From JAOUEA01 sp963825635 (GTDB lineage: Bacteria > Actinomycetota > UBA4738 > HRBIN12): a DNA stretch of 64,000 bases. The notes under the pieces were generated by a model. It was given only the letters and a program-made list of their open reading frames with translations. It was not told the origin of the DNA and searched no databases. Position 1 is the first letter of the stretch; the number at the start of each line of letters is the position of its first letter. The stretch is from assembly GCA_963825635.1 (NCBI GenBank), contig CAWGTU010000001.1, forward strand, positions 744,001 to 808,000, written 5' to 3'. Below are positions 1-8,280 of the stretch, piece after piece. A program made the translations under genes and the position numbers.

Positions 1-2027
1 GGCGACACGAGAAGCCCTCGCACACGTAGGCGGTCGTGACCCCGGCCTTCGAGGAACGCCCTCGCAACAAGGGGATCATCCGCTCGGGTTCGGCGTCGCC
101 TGGTCGCGCGACGGCGAGCACCACGTTCGGGCGGAACCGTCGTACGTTCGCCTCGGACACCATCGCGATCGTGTCGATGCCGAGGGGGTCTCCGACGATC
201 GCGACCTGGCGCCCGGGGCCGATCAGCCGGTCGAGGGCGCAGAGGGCATGGCCGAAGGCCGTGGGTGCGCGGTCGAAGGCGTCACCCACGGCCCGGAGCG
301 CGGAGACGGCGTCGGCCTCCAGGTCGGCATCAGCGGTGAACGCCGCGAGCCGAAGCAGCAGATCGGCCGCGGCCGAGTTCCCGCTCGGGGTGGCGTTGTC
401 GTAGAGCTCCTTCGGGCGAACGACCAGGGTCTCGGCGTCCGACCCGGTCTGGAAGAAGCCACCCCGCTCGGCGGTCGGCGAAGAGACGTCGCAGGTCGTC
501 GGCGAGCTCCAGGGCACGCTCGAACCATGTGAGTTCGAACGTGGTCTCGTACAAGGTGAGGCAGGCCGACGCCATGAGGGCATGATCGTCGGCGAACCCC
601 GGCCCTCCCGCGACCCCGTTGCGCCAGCTCCGCAGCAGCCGGCCGTCCGCCCCGCGGAGATGCTCCAGTACGAACGTCGCACCCCGCGTGGCCGCCGCCG
701 CATACGCCGGCTCGCCGAGTGCGCGACCCGCCTCGGCGAGTGCGACGATCGCCATCCCGTTCCACGCGGCGAGGACCTTGTCGTCGGTGGCCGGCCTCAC
801 ACGCCCCTCACGGGCCTCGAACAACACTCGCCGGGCGTCGTCGACCTCGGCGGACAGATCGACGGGGTCGAGATCGACGGTGGCTGTGCCCTCCGACCCG
901 AGGTCCGGGTTCCACAGCACGTTCGTCGGCTCGTGTTCTCCGATCCAGTTGCCTTCGGGCGTCGCCCCGAACGCCCTCGCGAGCGGTTCGCCGACGAGCT
1001 CCACGAGCTCAGCCCACGACCACGTGAAGAACGCGCCCTCGACGCCCTCGGAGTCGGCATCCTGCGAGGAGTAGAAGCCCCCTTCGGGGTGCTGCATCTC
1101 GCGCAGCAGGTATTCGGCGGTCTCCGTCGCGACCGTCCGGTAGCGCTGAGCTCCGGTCACCTGCCACGCCCTCGTGTACAGCTGCAACAGCAGGGCGTTG
1201 TCGTAGAGCATCTTCTCGAAGTGGGGCACGTGCCACCGCTCGTCGGTCGAGTAGCGGGCGAAGCCACCCCCGAGCTGGTCGAATATCCCCCCGTCGGCCA
1301 TCCGGTCGAGCGTGATCGTGACCATGTCGAGGGCGCCGCCGACGCCTCGCACCGCCCGCCGCAGCAGGAACTCGAGCGTCATCGGCTGCGGGAACTTAGG
1401 GGCGCCACCGAACCCACCCCAGGTCGGATCGAACGCGTGCCGCATGCCGGCGAACGCGGCATCGACCAGTGTCTCGTCGAGCGGCCCCTCGGTCGTCGGC
1501 ACCGAGGCCGCCCTCGCGATCGCCTGGGTGACGCGTCGCCCCTGGCCGACGACCTCGGCGCGCCGATCGCGCCATGCCTCCGCGATGCCTCGCAGCAGAT
1601 CCGGGAACGCCGGCATCCCGTGTCGAGGCTCGGGTGGGAAGTAGGTGCCCGCGTAGAAGGGCTCGCCCGAGGGGGTGAGGAACGCGGACAGCGGCCAGCC
1701 GCCCCGGCCCGTCATCGCCTGGACGGCGTCCATGTAGATCGCGTCCAGGTCCGGTCGCTCCTCTCGGTCGACCTTGATCGAGACGAAGTGCTCGTTCATG
1801 AGCGCCGCCGTCGCGTCGTCCTCGAACGACTCGCGTTCCATCACGTGGCACCAATGGCATGCGGCGTACCCGATCGACAGGAAGATCGGCATGTCGTCGT
1901 TCGAGGCCTTCTCGAGCGCCTCGTCGCCCCACGGGTACCAGTCCACGGGGTTGTGCGCGTGTTGGAGCAGGTAGGGGCTGGACTCGCCCGCGAGTCGGTT
2001 CGTTCGGGGATTCGGTCGATCGGCCAT
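1..2027 (-). CDS. DUF255 thioredoxin-like protein (YyaL family), partial and frameshifted
   Basis: Cytosolic protein of the YyaL/DUF255 family: an N-terminal thioredoxin-like domain followed by an alpha/alpha barrel related to glycoside hydrolases. The true substrate of the family is unknown. The N-terminus shows the family signature SSPYLLQHAHNPVDWYPW and the CxxC pair in AACHWCHVM (Cys57, Cys60). The ATG at 2027 gives the usual start. Reading breaks near 470: removing one of the two G residues at 470-471 restores the family sequence GGFFQTGSDAETLVV, and the restored frame then runs open to the left edge, ending in AYVCEGFSC, close to the usual C-terminus. Only a few residues should be missing outside the window. 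The frameshift is probably an assembly error. It is divergent from the first LuxR-type regulator, 81 bp away. Confidence 0.9.
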
Positions 2028-2108
2028 GGTCCGTCCAGTGTGTCACTCGTCGTGCCGCGGGCCGACGGCGGCGATTCAGACGTCCCGCGCTCCTGCCGAT
2101 GGAAGCGT

Positions 2109-2801
2109 ATGCCCGTCAGCATCCGCGTCCTGGTCGTGAGCCTCGAGCCTCGCGTGGGTCGCCTCCTCGTCGAGTCGCTCCCGAAACGGGGTCCGGTGTC
2201 GGTCGTCGGGTGCGTGGCCGACGAGTCTGGCGCTGTGGACGGGCTCTCGCTCGGCTCAGTCGATCTCGTGGTCGTGGATCTCGACCGTGCAGACGGGCGT
2301 GGCACCGAGGTGGTCGCGGCGATCACCCGTGCCGGCGGCGTCGGGCGAGTGCTCGCCGCGAGCGAACGCGGTGGAGCCGAGGTCGCGGCCGACGCGCTGT
2401 CCGCCGGTGCGTGCGGCGTGTTGCCGTCCGATCGCGACGGCTCTCTCGTCGAGGTGTTCCGCCGCGCCCTCGCCGGCGAGCTAGTGCTGCCCGCGGAGGA
2501 TCTGTCGCTGTTGGTCGACCGGATCACCTCGTCGGGGCGCGGCGATCCAGGTCGCGCGAACGGCCTTGGGAGGCTCACGCCCCGCGAGCGCGAGATCCTG
2601 CAGACACTCGCGGCCGGCGCGTCGACCGTGGACGTGGCCGAGGCGTTCGGCATCAGCCCGCTCACCGTGCAGAGCCACGTGAAGAGCATCCTGGCGAAGC
2701 TCGGGGTGCATTCGAAGGTCGAGGCCGTGCGCATCGCGTGGCGGCACGGTCTGGCCACGACCTCGCGATCACCCGCGGGTGCCGCCACGGGCACGGGTTA
2801 G
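2109..2801 (+). CDS. LuxR/NarL-type regulator with degenerate receiver (1 of 3)
   Basis: DNA-binding regulator of the NarL/FixJ type, 230 residues. The N-terminal half has a receiver-like fold (starts RVLVVSLEP) and the C-terminal part a LuxR helix-turn-helix (LTPREREILQTLAAG... to the last helix SKVEAVRIA). The phospho-acceptor position is kept (VVVDLDRADG), but the N-terminal acidic pair is replaced by Ser/Leu and the conserved Lys near the end is missing (GVLPSDRD), so normal phosphorylation is doubtful. I chose the ATG at 2109 because homology begins right behind it. It is the first of three consecutive regulators upstream of the Tad pilus genes. No cognate kinase is adjacent. Confidence 0.85.
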   Translation: MPVSIRVLVVSLEPRVGRLLVESLPKRGPVSVVGCVADESGAVDGLSLGSVDLVVVDLDRADGRGTEVVAAITRAGGVGRVLAASERGGAEVAADALSAGACGVLPSDRDGSLVEVFRRALAGELVLPAEDLSLLVDRITSSGRGDPGRANGLGRLTPREREILQTLAAGASTVDVAEAFGISPLTVQSHVKSILAKLGVHSKVEAVRIAWRHGLATTSRSPAGAATGTG

Positions 2802-2808
2802 CGTCCCC

Positions 2809-3474
2809 ATGGATCCTCAGCCCGTGTCGGTCGTGATCGCGGCCGGTCATGGCGTGGTTGGCGAGGTCGTGCGGCGTGCGTGCGAGGCGGAACCCGGCGT
2901 GGTCGTGCTCGCCGAGGTTCGCGACGGGATCGCCCTGATCGAGTCGTGTCGAACGCTTCGACCCGACGTCATCGTGCTCGACGAGGGTCTTGACGGCGGC
3001 GGACAGGAACTGCGCGCACTTCGATCGCTCCGAGAGGAAGGCGTGGCCGTCGCCGCCGTGGTCCTGACCGATCGCTCCGACGGCGCATCGGTGCTCCACG
3101 CGCTCCGACTCGGCGCCCGTGGGTACGTCCGCAAGGCGGCCGGGCTCGCCGCGGTGGGATCCGCCGTCCGGACCGTGGCCGACGGCGGTCGGGCGATCGA
3201 GCCGGAGTCCGAGCAGGCCGCCGTCCTGGCCCTGGGGCGGTTCGCCCAGCAGGCACGGGAAGGCTCCGAGGTCGAGGCCTCGCTCACGGCCCGCGAGCAC
3301 GAGATCCTCACGCTGGTGAGCCAGGGGCTCACGATGCAGCAGGCCGCTCGACGTCTCGGCATCTCCCCGCGCACGGTCGAGACCCACGTCGCGAAGCTGT
3401 ATCGCAAGCTGGGCGTGCGCACCCGGGTTCAGGCGGTCGCTCGAGCGGTCCAGCTCGGTCTGATCGAACCCTGA
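2809..3474 (+). CDS. LuxR/NarL-type regulator (2 of 3)
   Basis: Second NarL/FixJ-type regulator, 221 residues, 7 nt behind the previous stop and so probably co-transcribed. The receiver-like half keeps the phospho-acceptor Asp (VIVLDEGLDG), the Thr (VVLTDRSD) and the Lys (GYVRKAAG), but the acidic pair at the end of strand 1 is replaced (VVIAAGHG). The C-terminal LuxR helix-turn-helix is complete (LTAREHEILTLVSQG, then SPRTVETHVAKLYRKLG). The ATG at 2809 is preferred over an in-frame ATG at 2779, which would overlap the upstream gene. The target is unknown; the position suggests pilus or surface gene control, which is inference only. Confidence 0.85.
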   Translation: MDPQPVSVVIAAGHGVVGEVVRRACEAEPGVVVLAEVRDGIALIESCRTLRPDVIVLDEGLDGGGQELRALRSLREEGVAVAAVVLTDRSDGASVLHALRLGARGYVRKAAGLAAVGSAVRTVADGGRAIEPESEQAAVLALGRFAQQAREGSEVEASLTAREHEILTLVSQGLTMQQAARRLGISPRTVETHVAKLYRKLGVRTRVQAVARAVQLGLIEP

Positions 3475-3595
3475 TGCGATCCTCGCGCTCGGCACCGGAC
3501 TCGCCCGACGCTCAGTCATCGGCGCAACCCTGCCGATGGGGGACGGGTGGCCTCTCAGCGGGGCCACGAGTTCCCGGCTGTCCCTCGGAGGCATC

Positions 3596-4297
3596 GTGAG
3601 TCGACGACCCACCACGACATCGCCACCACGCGCTCGCCGGCTCGGCGTGATCGTCGTCGACCCGTTGCCGGTGGTCCGCGCGGGCCTGACGATGCTGATC
3701 GAGGACCGGCCCGACATGGACGTGATCGCCGAGACGGGCGCGGCCGACGCTGGCCTCGAGATCGTGAGCCGGGTGCGACGCTCCCGCGTCGTGATCCTGG
3801 TGGGCCTCGGGCTCACGGGGGAGCATGACGCGTTCTGGTTGATCCGCACGCTGCGTGAGCGGTTCCCGACGCATGCGATCCTTGGATGCGGCGCGAACGC
3901 CGATGCCACGACGGTCTCGCGAGCACTCTTCATGGGCGCCGACGGGTTCGTCGACAAGAACATCGATCCGGTCGAGTTCCTGCAGTCGCTCCGGCGCGCC
4001 GCCGACCGCGAGATGGTGCTGGCGGGGCCGCAATCGGGCTCGGTCGGACAGATCGCGGAGGGCCTCGAGCGCCGGCGCGATCTCGACGTGCGACTGACCC
4101 CGCGCGAGCGCCAGGTGCTCACCGTCGCCGCCGAGGGGCTCACCGCTCGGGAGATCGGGGCTCGCCTCGGGGTGCGCGAACGAACGGTCACCACCCACCT
4201 CGCGCGCATCTACGGGAAGCTCGGCGTCGGCAGCAGACTCGCGGCGATCCGCCTGGCCGCCAGGGCGGGACTCGTGACGGTGGGCGCTCCTGAGTAA
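3596..4297 (+). CDS. LuxR/NarL-type regulator with degenerate receiver (3 of 3)
   Basis: Third NarL/FixJ-type regulator, 233 residues. The GTG at 3596 has a ribosome site (cggagg) 5-6 nt upstream and is preferred over the ATG at 3536. The receiver-like half keeps an Asp at strand 1 (GVIVVDPLP) and the Lys (GFVDKNID), but the phospho-acceptor Asp is replaced by a hydrophobic stretch (VVILVGLGLTG). The LuxR helix-turn-helix is intact (LTPRERQVLTVAAEG, then RERTVTTHLARIYGKLG). It ends 175 bp before the Flp pilin start. Together with its two neighbours it forms a family of pseudo-receivers that have lost different residues, which suggests signals other than phosphorylation. Confidence 0.85.
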   Translation: MSRRPTTTSPPRARRLGVIVVDPLPVVRAGLTMLIEDRPDMDVIAETGAADAGLEIVSRVRRSRVVILVGLGLTGEHDAFWLIRTLRERFPTHAILGCGANADATTVSRALFMGADGFVDKNIDPVEFLQSLRRAADREMVLAGPQSGSVGQIAEGLERRRDLDVRLTPRERQVLTVAAEGLTAREIGARLGVRERTVTTHLARIYGKLGVGSRLAAIRLAARAGLVTVGAPE

Positions 4298-4367
4298 GCC
4301 TACCGCCATCGTGCTACCTCGTATCGAGTACGTAACCCTGCGTATCCGCCCTCCGTGAAAGAAGGAA

Positions 4368-4396
4368 TTCCCTGGTCAGAGGGGTCGGCCTACCGT
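4368..4396 (+). promoter_or_regulatory. Putative promoter of the flp pilin gene
   Basis: TTCCCT (4368-4373), 17-bp spacer, TACCGT (4391-4396). The -10 fits the TAnnnT pattern seen across the window; the -35 is weak. It would give a leader of about 70 nt before the pilin start. The 9-mer GCCTACCGT recurs at the -35/-10 region of the small wall protein gene (13161-13169). Confidence 0.4.
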
Positions 4397-4420
4397 GTCG
4401 TTGCGCTCAAGCTTTCGCGC

Positions 4421-4442
4421 CGAAGGGTCGAAAACCCCTTCG
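4421..4442 (+). other. Stem-loop in the flp leader
   Basis: Perfect 7-bp stem CGAAGGG / CCCTTCG with an 8-nt loop, ending 19 nt before the ribosome site of flp. There is no T-run behind it, so it is more likely a leader structure (mRNA stability or translation control) than a terminator. Confidence 0.4.
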
Positions 4443-4472
4443 ATAGGACGGGATCGAGTTTGGAGGAAGGGG

Positions 4473-4682
4473 GTGCAATACATGCTTCGTCTCTACACGG
4501 GAGTCACCACCTACTGGGCCGACCTCAAGGGTCGTGTCGCCGAGGAGGGTGGTGCAACGGCGGTCGAGTACGCGCTGATGGTGGCGCTGATCGCGGTCGT
4601 GATCATCGGTGCTGTGGCCTTCATCGGGACCAGCGCGAGTGACACGTTCACGGAGGTTGGCAACGAGGTTGCCGGCACCTAA
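4473..4682 (+). CDS. flp: Flp/Fap-type pilin
   Basis: Major subunit of the Tad (tight adherence) type IVc pilus, 69 residues. It shows the class signature: a Gly-Gly cleavage site for the prepilin peptidase followed by a Glu-Tyr pair (EEGG|ATAVEYALMV; Glu32, Tyr33) and a hydrophobic segment of about 20 residues. The processed pilin would be about 42 residues. The GTG at 4473 has ggagg at an ideal 6-nt spacing; the in-frame ATG at 4482 is the alternative. A strong hairpin follows the gene and may raise pilin output above that of the assembly genes downstream. The processing peptidase (TadV/CpaA) is not in the window. Confidence 0.92.
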   Translation: MQYMLRLYTGVTTYWADLKGRVAEEGGATAVEYALMVALIAVVIIGAVAFIGTSASDTFTEVGNEVAGT

Positions 4683-4694
4683 GAAGCACCTGCT

Positions 4695-4721
4695 CGAGCG
4701 GCCGGTTCCGCCGGCCGCTCG
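4695..4721 (+). terminator. Hairpin between flp and cpaB
   Basis: Perfect 11-bp GC-rich stem (4695-4705 with 4711-4721) and a 5-nt loop, 13 nt behind the flp stop, without a T-run. Probably a partial terminator or a 3' stabiliser that lets pilin mRNA exceed the assembly mRNA. Confidence 0.5.
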
Positions 4722-4851
4722 CTCGTCCGGGACGCGATGGTGGCCCGAACGAGCGAGGGACCGGCGGACTGCGGGGATCGAAGGACGCAGGCACGGATCC
4801 GCATCCACGGGTCAAGGCCGACGGAACGCGGCCGATGGATAGACATCGTTC

Positions 4852-4866
4852 GACATCGCAGATGTC
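4852..4866 (+). other. Small hairpin next to the cpaB ribosome site
   Basis: GACATC gca GATGTC is a perfect 6-bp stem with a 3-nt loop, ending a few bases before the ribosome site AAGGAG (4871-4876) of cpaB. A second copy of gacatcg lies at 4842-4848, giving a possible alternative pairing. It could tune translation of the assembly genes. Confidence 0.3.
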
Positions 4867-4884
4867 CATGAAAGGAGCAAGAAG

Positions 4885-5715
4885 ATGAGGTCACGCGGTC
4901 TGGTGGTCGCCATCGCCGTGGTCCTCGCCATCGTGGCGGCGGCAGCGGTCATCCTCTACACGAACGGCGTCAAGAGCGACGCGGTGACCGGAGGAGCGCT
5001 CTCCGTCGTCGTGGTGTCCAAGCAGGACATCCCGGCGAACACGAACTTGAATCCGCTGATCGACGAGGGCGTGTTCAGCGAGCTGAAGGTGCCGACCGAC
5101 GCGGTCGTCGGGGGTGCCGTCACCGGCGTCGCCGAGCTCCGTGGTCAGACGACCACCGCGCCCGTGCTCGCGAACGAGCAGATCGCGATCGCGCGGCTGT
5201 CCAGTGGCGAAGCCCCCAAGGGTGGCGCGCTCGGCATCTCCGAAGGCAACGTCGGGCTTCCCTTGGTGCTCGAGGGCGGTCCCGCCGGCTACGGCAACAT
5301 CCAGCGTGGCGACAACGTGGTCGTCTACGCCACCTTCAAGGCGGGCGAGTTCGTGCAGAAGGGCGCGCTCCGTCAGATCCTCTCGCCGGCCCAGCTCACC
5401 AAGGTCCTCCAGGACGCCGGGAGCGCCGGTCCGGTCGTGCAGATCCCGTTCCAGTTCACGGTCGCGGTGGTGCCGTCGGCTCGGGTGTTGAACATCGAGA
5501 ACCCGGCGGCCGTCGAGGGCACCAAGTTCAGCGAGACGGACATCCCGGTCACGCTGGACCTGTCGCCCGAGGACGCGGGTGCGGTCACCTACGCGCTCGT
5601 CAACGCCGACCTCGTGAACCTCGGCCTGCTGCCGCCGGAGAACGAGGATGGCTACTCGGCCGAGGCCAGCCTGGGTGCTTCCTACGACGACATCGTGGGG
5701 GCGAAGGGAGCATGA
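4885..5715 (+). CDS. cpaB: CpaB/RcpC-type Tad pilus assembly protein
   Basis: Membrane-anchored pilus assembly factor, 276 residues: one N-terminal membrane segment (about residues 7-26, VVAIAVVLAIVAAAAVILY) followed by an SAF-type domain (about 40-105: LSVVVVSKQDIPANTNL, then LRGQTTTAPVLANEQI) and a C-terminal RcpC-like domain. In the family it supports secretion and stabilisation of the Flp pilus at the cell envelope. The ATG has a good ribosome site (AAGGAG, 4871-4876). It overlaps cpaE by 4 nt (ATGA), so both are translationally coupled. Confidence 0.85.
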   Translation: MRSRGLVVAIAVVLAIVAAAAVILYTNGVKSDAVTGGALSVVVVSKQDIPANTNLNPLIDEGVFSELKVPTDAVVGGAVTGVAELRGQTTTAPVLANEQIAIARLSSGEAPKGGALGISEGNVGLPLVLEGGPAGYGNIQRGDNVVVYATFKAGEFVQKGALRQILSPAQLTKVLQDAGSAGPVVQIPFQFTVAVVPSARVLNIENPAAVEGTKFSETDIPVTLDLSPEDAGAVTYALVNADLVNLGLLPPENEDGYSAEASLGASYDDIVGAKGA

Positions 5716-6932
5716 CCGAAGCCAGCGTCGTCGCCGTCGGGACGCCGCAGTCCTTCCGCCAGCAGTTGGCGCGATCCCTCGAGATCGAGCCGGACGAGGT
5801 GGGCTGGGTCCAGTCCGCGACCGCGGCAGAAGAGCTCCTGATCCACGCCTTCGGCCCGATCGATGTGCTCGTGCTGTCGCCCGAGGTCAAGGAGCCTGAC
5901 GCCCTCGGACTCGCCGAGTTCGTGGGGCGCCAGGCCCCTGGCACCGCGATCGTGATGGTGCGCGACCACACGTGGAACGGGCTGCTGCCCGCCGCGATGC
6001 GGGCGGGCATCCGAGACGTGGTCGACATGACCCAGGGGACCGAGGAGCTGCGGGACGCCGTCGAGCGAGCCGTGGTGTGGGCATCGAACCTGCGCTCGGT
6101 CGCCGTCACGCGGTCGGAGAGCCCCGGCGGCGGCCAGCGCGGGAAGATCATCTCGATCTTCTCTTCGAAGGGCGGAGCCGGGAAGACGTTCCTGACGAGC
6201 AACCTCGCGTGTGCGATCTCGGAGGTCACCGGCCAGGACACGGCCGTCGTCGACCTCGACTTCGACATGGGCGACGTCTTCACCTACTTCGGCAGCGAGC
6301 CGTCGTCGAACATCCCCGACCTGATGGCCCTCGGTGAGGGCGCCGACCACGAGCGCATGCGCACCGTCGGCCTGCAGGTCACCGATCATCTCTGGGCGTA
6401 CGGCGCACCGGCTGACCCCACGGCCGAGGCGCCGGCGGGCGAGGCGATCGGGAAGTTCCTGCGCGCGATGCGCAACGACTTCCCGTACGTGATCGTCGAC
6501 GCGTCGGTCGACTACTCCGACTCGGCCCTCGTCTGCTTCGACCTGTCGGAGTTGATCTGCCTGATCACGAGTCTCGACGTCGTGGGTGTGAAGCACCTCG
6601 GCAAGGCGCTCGACACCCTCCTGCAGATCGGGCTTCCACGCGATCGCCTGCGCGTCGTCCTCAACCGGGCCGACTCCAAGGTAGGTCTCGATGCGAGCGA
6701 CGTCGAGCGGGTGATGAAGGTGCAGGTGGACGCGATGATCCCGTCGAGCCGGCTCGTGCCGACGTCCCTGAACAAGGGCCGTCCTGTCGTGCTGGACGAG
6801 CCGTCGTCCGAGGTGGCCGTTGCCGTCCGGCAGCTGGCTGGCAAGTTCGTCGACGGGGCGGGCGTGAGCGAGAGCATCGCGTCGACGAACGGGGAAGGCC
6901 GCAAGAAGAAGCGGCGCTTCGCCCGAACCTAG
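5712..6932 (+). CDS. cpaE: CpaE/TadZ-type pilus localisation ATPase
   Basis: ParA/MinD-superfamily protein of the Tad system, 406 residues. Residues 1-130 form a receiver-like domain (DVLVLSPEVKEPDALGLAE) without a clear phospho-acceptor; residues 145-385 form the ATPase with a deviant Walker A loop (SSKGGAGKT, 151-159) and the AVVDLDFDMGD motif. The Lys-rich tail (RKKKRRF) may touch the membrane or nucleic acid. TadZ/CpaE proteins place the pilus machine at specific sites in the cell. It lies between cpaB (4-nt overlap) and cpaF (28-nt gap with a good ribosome site). Confidence 0.87.
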   Translation: MTEASVVAVGTPQSFRQQLARSLEIEPDEVGWVQSATAAEELLIHAFGPIDVLVLSPEVKEPDALGLAEFVGRQAPGTAIVMVRDHTWNGLLPAAMRAGIRDVVDMTQGTEELRDAVERAVVWASNLRSVAVTRSESPGGGQRGKIISIFSSKGGAGKTFLTSNLACAISEVTGQDTAVVDLDFDMGDVFTYFGSEPSSNIPDLMALGEGADHERMRTVGLQVTDHLWAYGAPADPTAEAPAGEAIGKFLRAMRNDFPYVIVDASVDYSDSALVCFDLSELICLITSLDVVGVKHLGKALDTLLQIGLPRDRLRVVLNRADSKVGLDASDVERVMKVQVDAMIPSSRLVPTSLNKGRPVVLDEPSSEVAVAVRQLAGKFVDGAGVSESIASTNGEGRKKKRRFART

Positions 6933-6960
6933 GCAGGGAACGAGGAGAGGAGCACCCCAG

Positions 6961-8280
6961 ATGTCGCTGGCAGACAGGCTGGCCAAGGCCCAGCAGACGG
7001 ACCGGATCGCCGAGGTCCGGACCAAGGTGCAAGAGCGCCTGGTCGAGGTCCTCGGTCCGCGGCTCTACGACTCGACGTTGTCCGACACCGAGCTCGAAGG
7101 CCTGGTGCATCAGCGCCTGCGCGAGCTGCTCGACGAGGAAGAGAACAGCCTCTCCGCCCAGGAGAAGCTGCTGATCGTCCGGCAGATCGGCGACAGCGTG
7201 CTCGGCCTGGGCCCGCTCGAGCCGTACATCCGTGACCCCGAGGTCACGGAGGTCATGGTGAACAACTGGGACACGATCTACGTGGAACGGGCCGGCAAGC
7301 TCTTCTGGACCGGCACGAAGTTCCACGACGAGCAGCAGCTGCGCCGCACGATCGACAAGATCGTGGGCAAGGTCGGCCGCCGCGTGGACGAGGCGTCGCC
7401 GTACGTCGACGCCCGCCTGCCCGACGGTTCGCGCGTGAACGCCGTGATCCCCCCGCTAGCCCTCGACGGTCCGGCGCTGACGATCCGGAAGTTCGCCGCC
7501 GACCCGTACCAGGCCGACGACCTCGTGGAGTTCGGGACGATGAGCTCCGCCGTCGCGAAGTTCCTCGAGGCGTGTGTGCGGGGCCGCACGAACATCATGG
7601 TCTCCGGTGGGACCGGCGCCGGGAAGACGACGACGCTGAACGTCCTGTCGTCGTTCATCCCCGACGACGAGCGCATCATCACGATCGAGGACGCGGCGGA
7701 GCTGCGGCTCCAGCAGCCTCACGTGGTGCGCCTCGAGTCGCGTCCGCCGAACATCGAAGGCAAGGGCGCCGTCGTGATCCGCGACCTCGTGCGCAACTCG
7801 TTGCGCATGCGTCCCGACCGCATCGTCGTCGGTGAGGTCCGCGGCCCCGAGGCCCTCGACATGTTGCAGGCGATGAACACAGGCCACGACGGATCGATCT
7901 CGACGATCCACTCGAACTCCCCGCGCGACTCGCTCTCGCGGCTGGAGACGATCACGATGATGTCGGGGATGGAGCTCGGCTCCCGATCGGTGCGCGAGCA
8001 GATCTCGTCGGCGATCCAGTTGATCGTGCACCAGTCGCGCCTGAAGGACGGCTCCCGTCGCATCACGCACGTGACCGAGGTCGCCGGCATGGAGAGCGAC
8101 GTGATCACGCTGCAGGACATCTTCGTGTTCGACTTCTCGGCCGGCATGGACGACGAGGGCAAGTTCAAGGGTCGTCTGAAGGCGACCGGTCTCCGCCCGA
8201 AGTTCCTCGACAAGCTCGCCGAGCGCGGTGTGTACCTCGACGCGGAGACCTTCGCGCTCGAGCGGAGGGGGGACGCGTGA
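6961..8280 (+). CDS. cpaF: CpaF/TadA secretion ATPase
   Basis: Hexameric ATPase that powers Flp pilin assembly at the inner face of the membrane, 439 residues, full length for the family. Visible are the N-terminal domain with LGLGPLEPYIRDPEVTEVMV, the Walker A loop GGTGAGKTT (about 216-224), the Asp box ITIEDAAEL, the Walker B region MRPDRIVVGEVRG and the His box around GHDGSISTIHSNSP. The ribosome site gaggagagg precedes the ATG. It overlaps tadB by 4 nt (GTGA). Confidence 0.94.
   Translation: MSLADRLAKAQQTDRIAEVRTKVQERLVEVLGPRLYDSTLSDTELEGLVHQRLRELLDEEENSLSAQEKLLIVRQIGDSVLGLGPLEPYIRDPEVTEVMVNNWDTIYVERAGKLFWTGTKFHDEQQLRRTIDKIVGKVGRRVDEASPYVDARLPDGSRVNAVIPPLALDGPALTIRKFAADPYQADDLVEFGTMSSAVAKFLEACVRGRTNIMVSGGTGAGKTTTLNVLSSFIPDDERIITIEDAAELRLQQPHVVRLESRPPNIEGKGAVVIRDLVRNSLRMRPDRIVVGEVRGPEALDMLQAMNTGHDGSISTIHSNSPRDSLSRLETITMMSGMELGSRSVREQISSAIQLIVHQSRLKDGSRRITHVTEVAGMESDVITLQDIFVFDFSAGMDDEGKFKGRLKATGLRPKFLDKLAERGVYLDAETFALERRGDA

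Noticed and set aside
4397..4472. c-di-GMP riboswitch in the flp leader.
   Set aside because: Only a 7-bp hairpin is present; the conserved core of GEMM-type riboswitches is missing.
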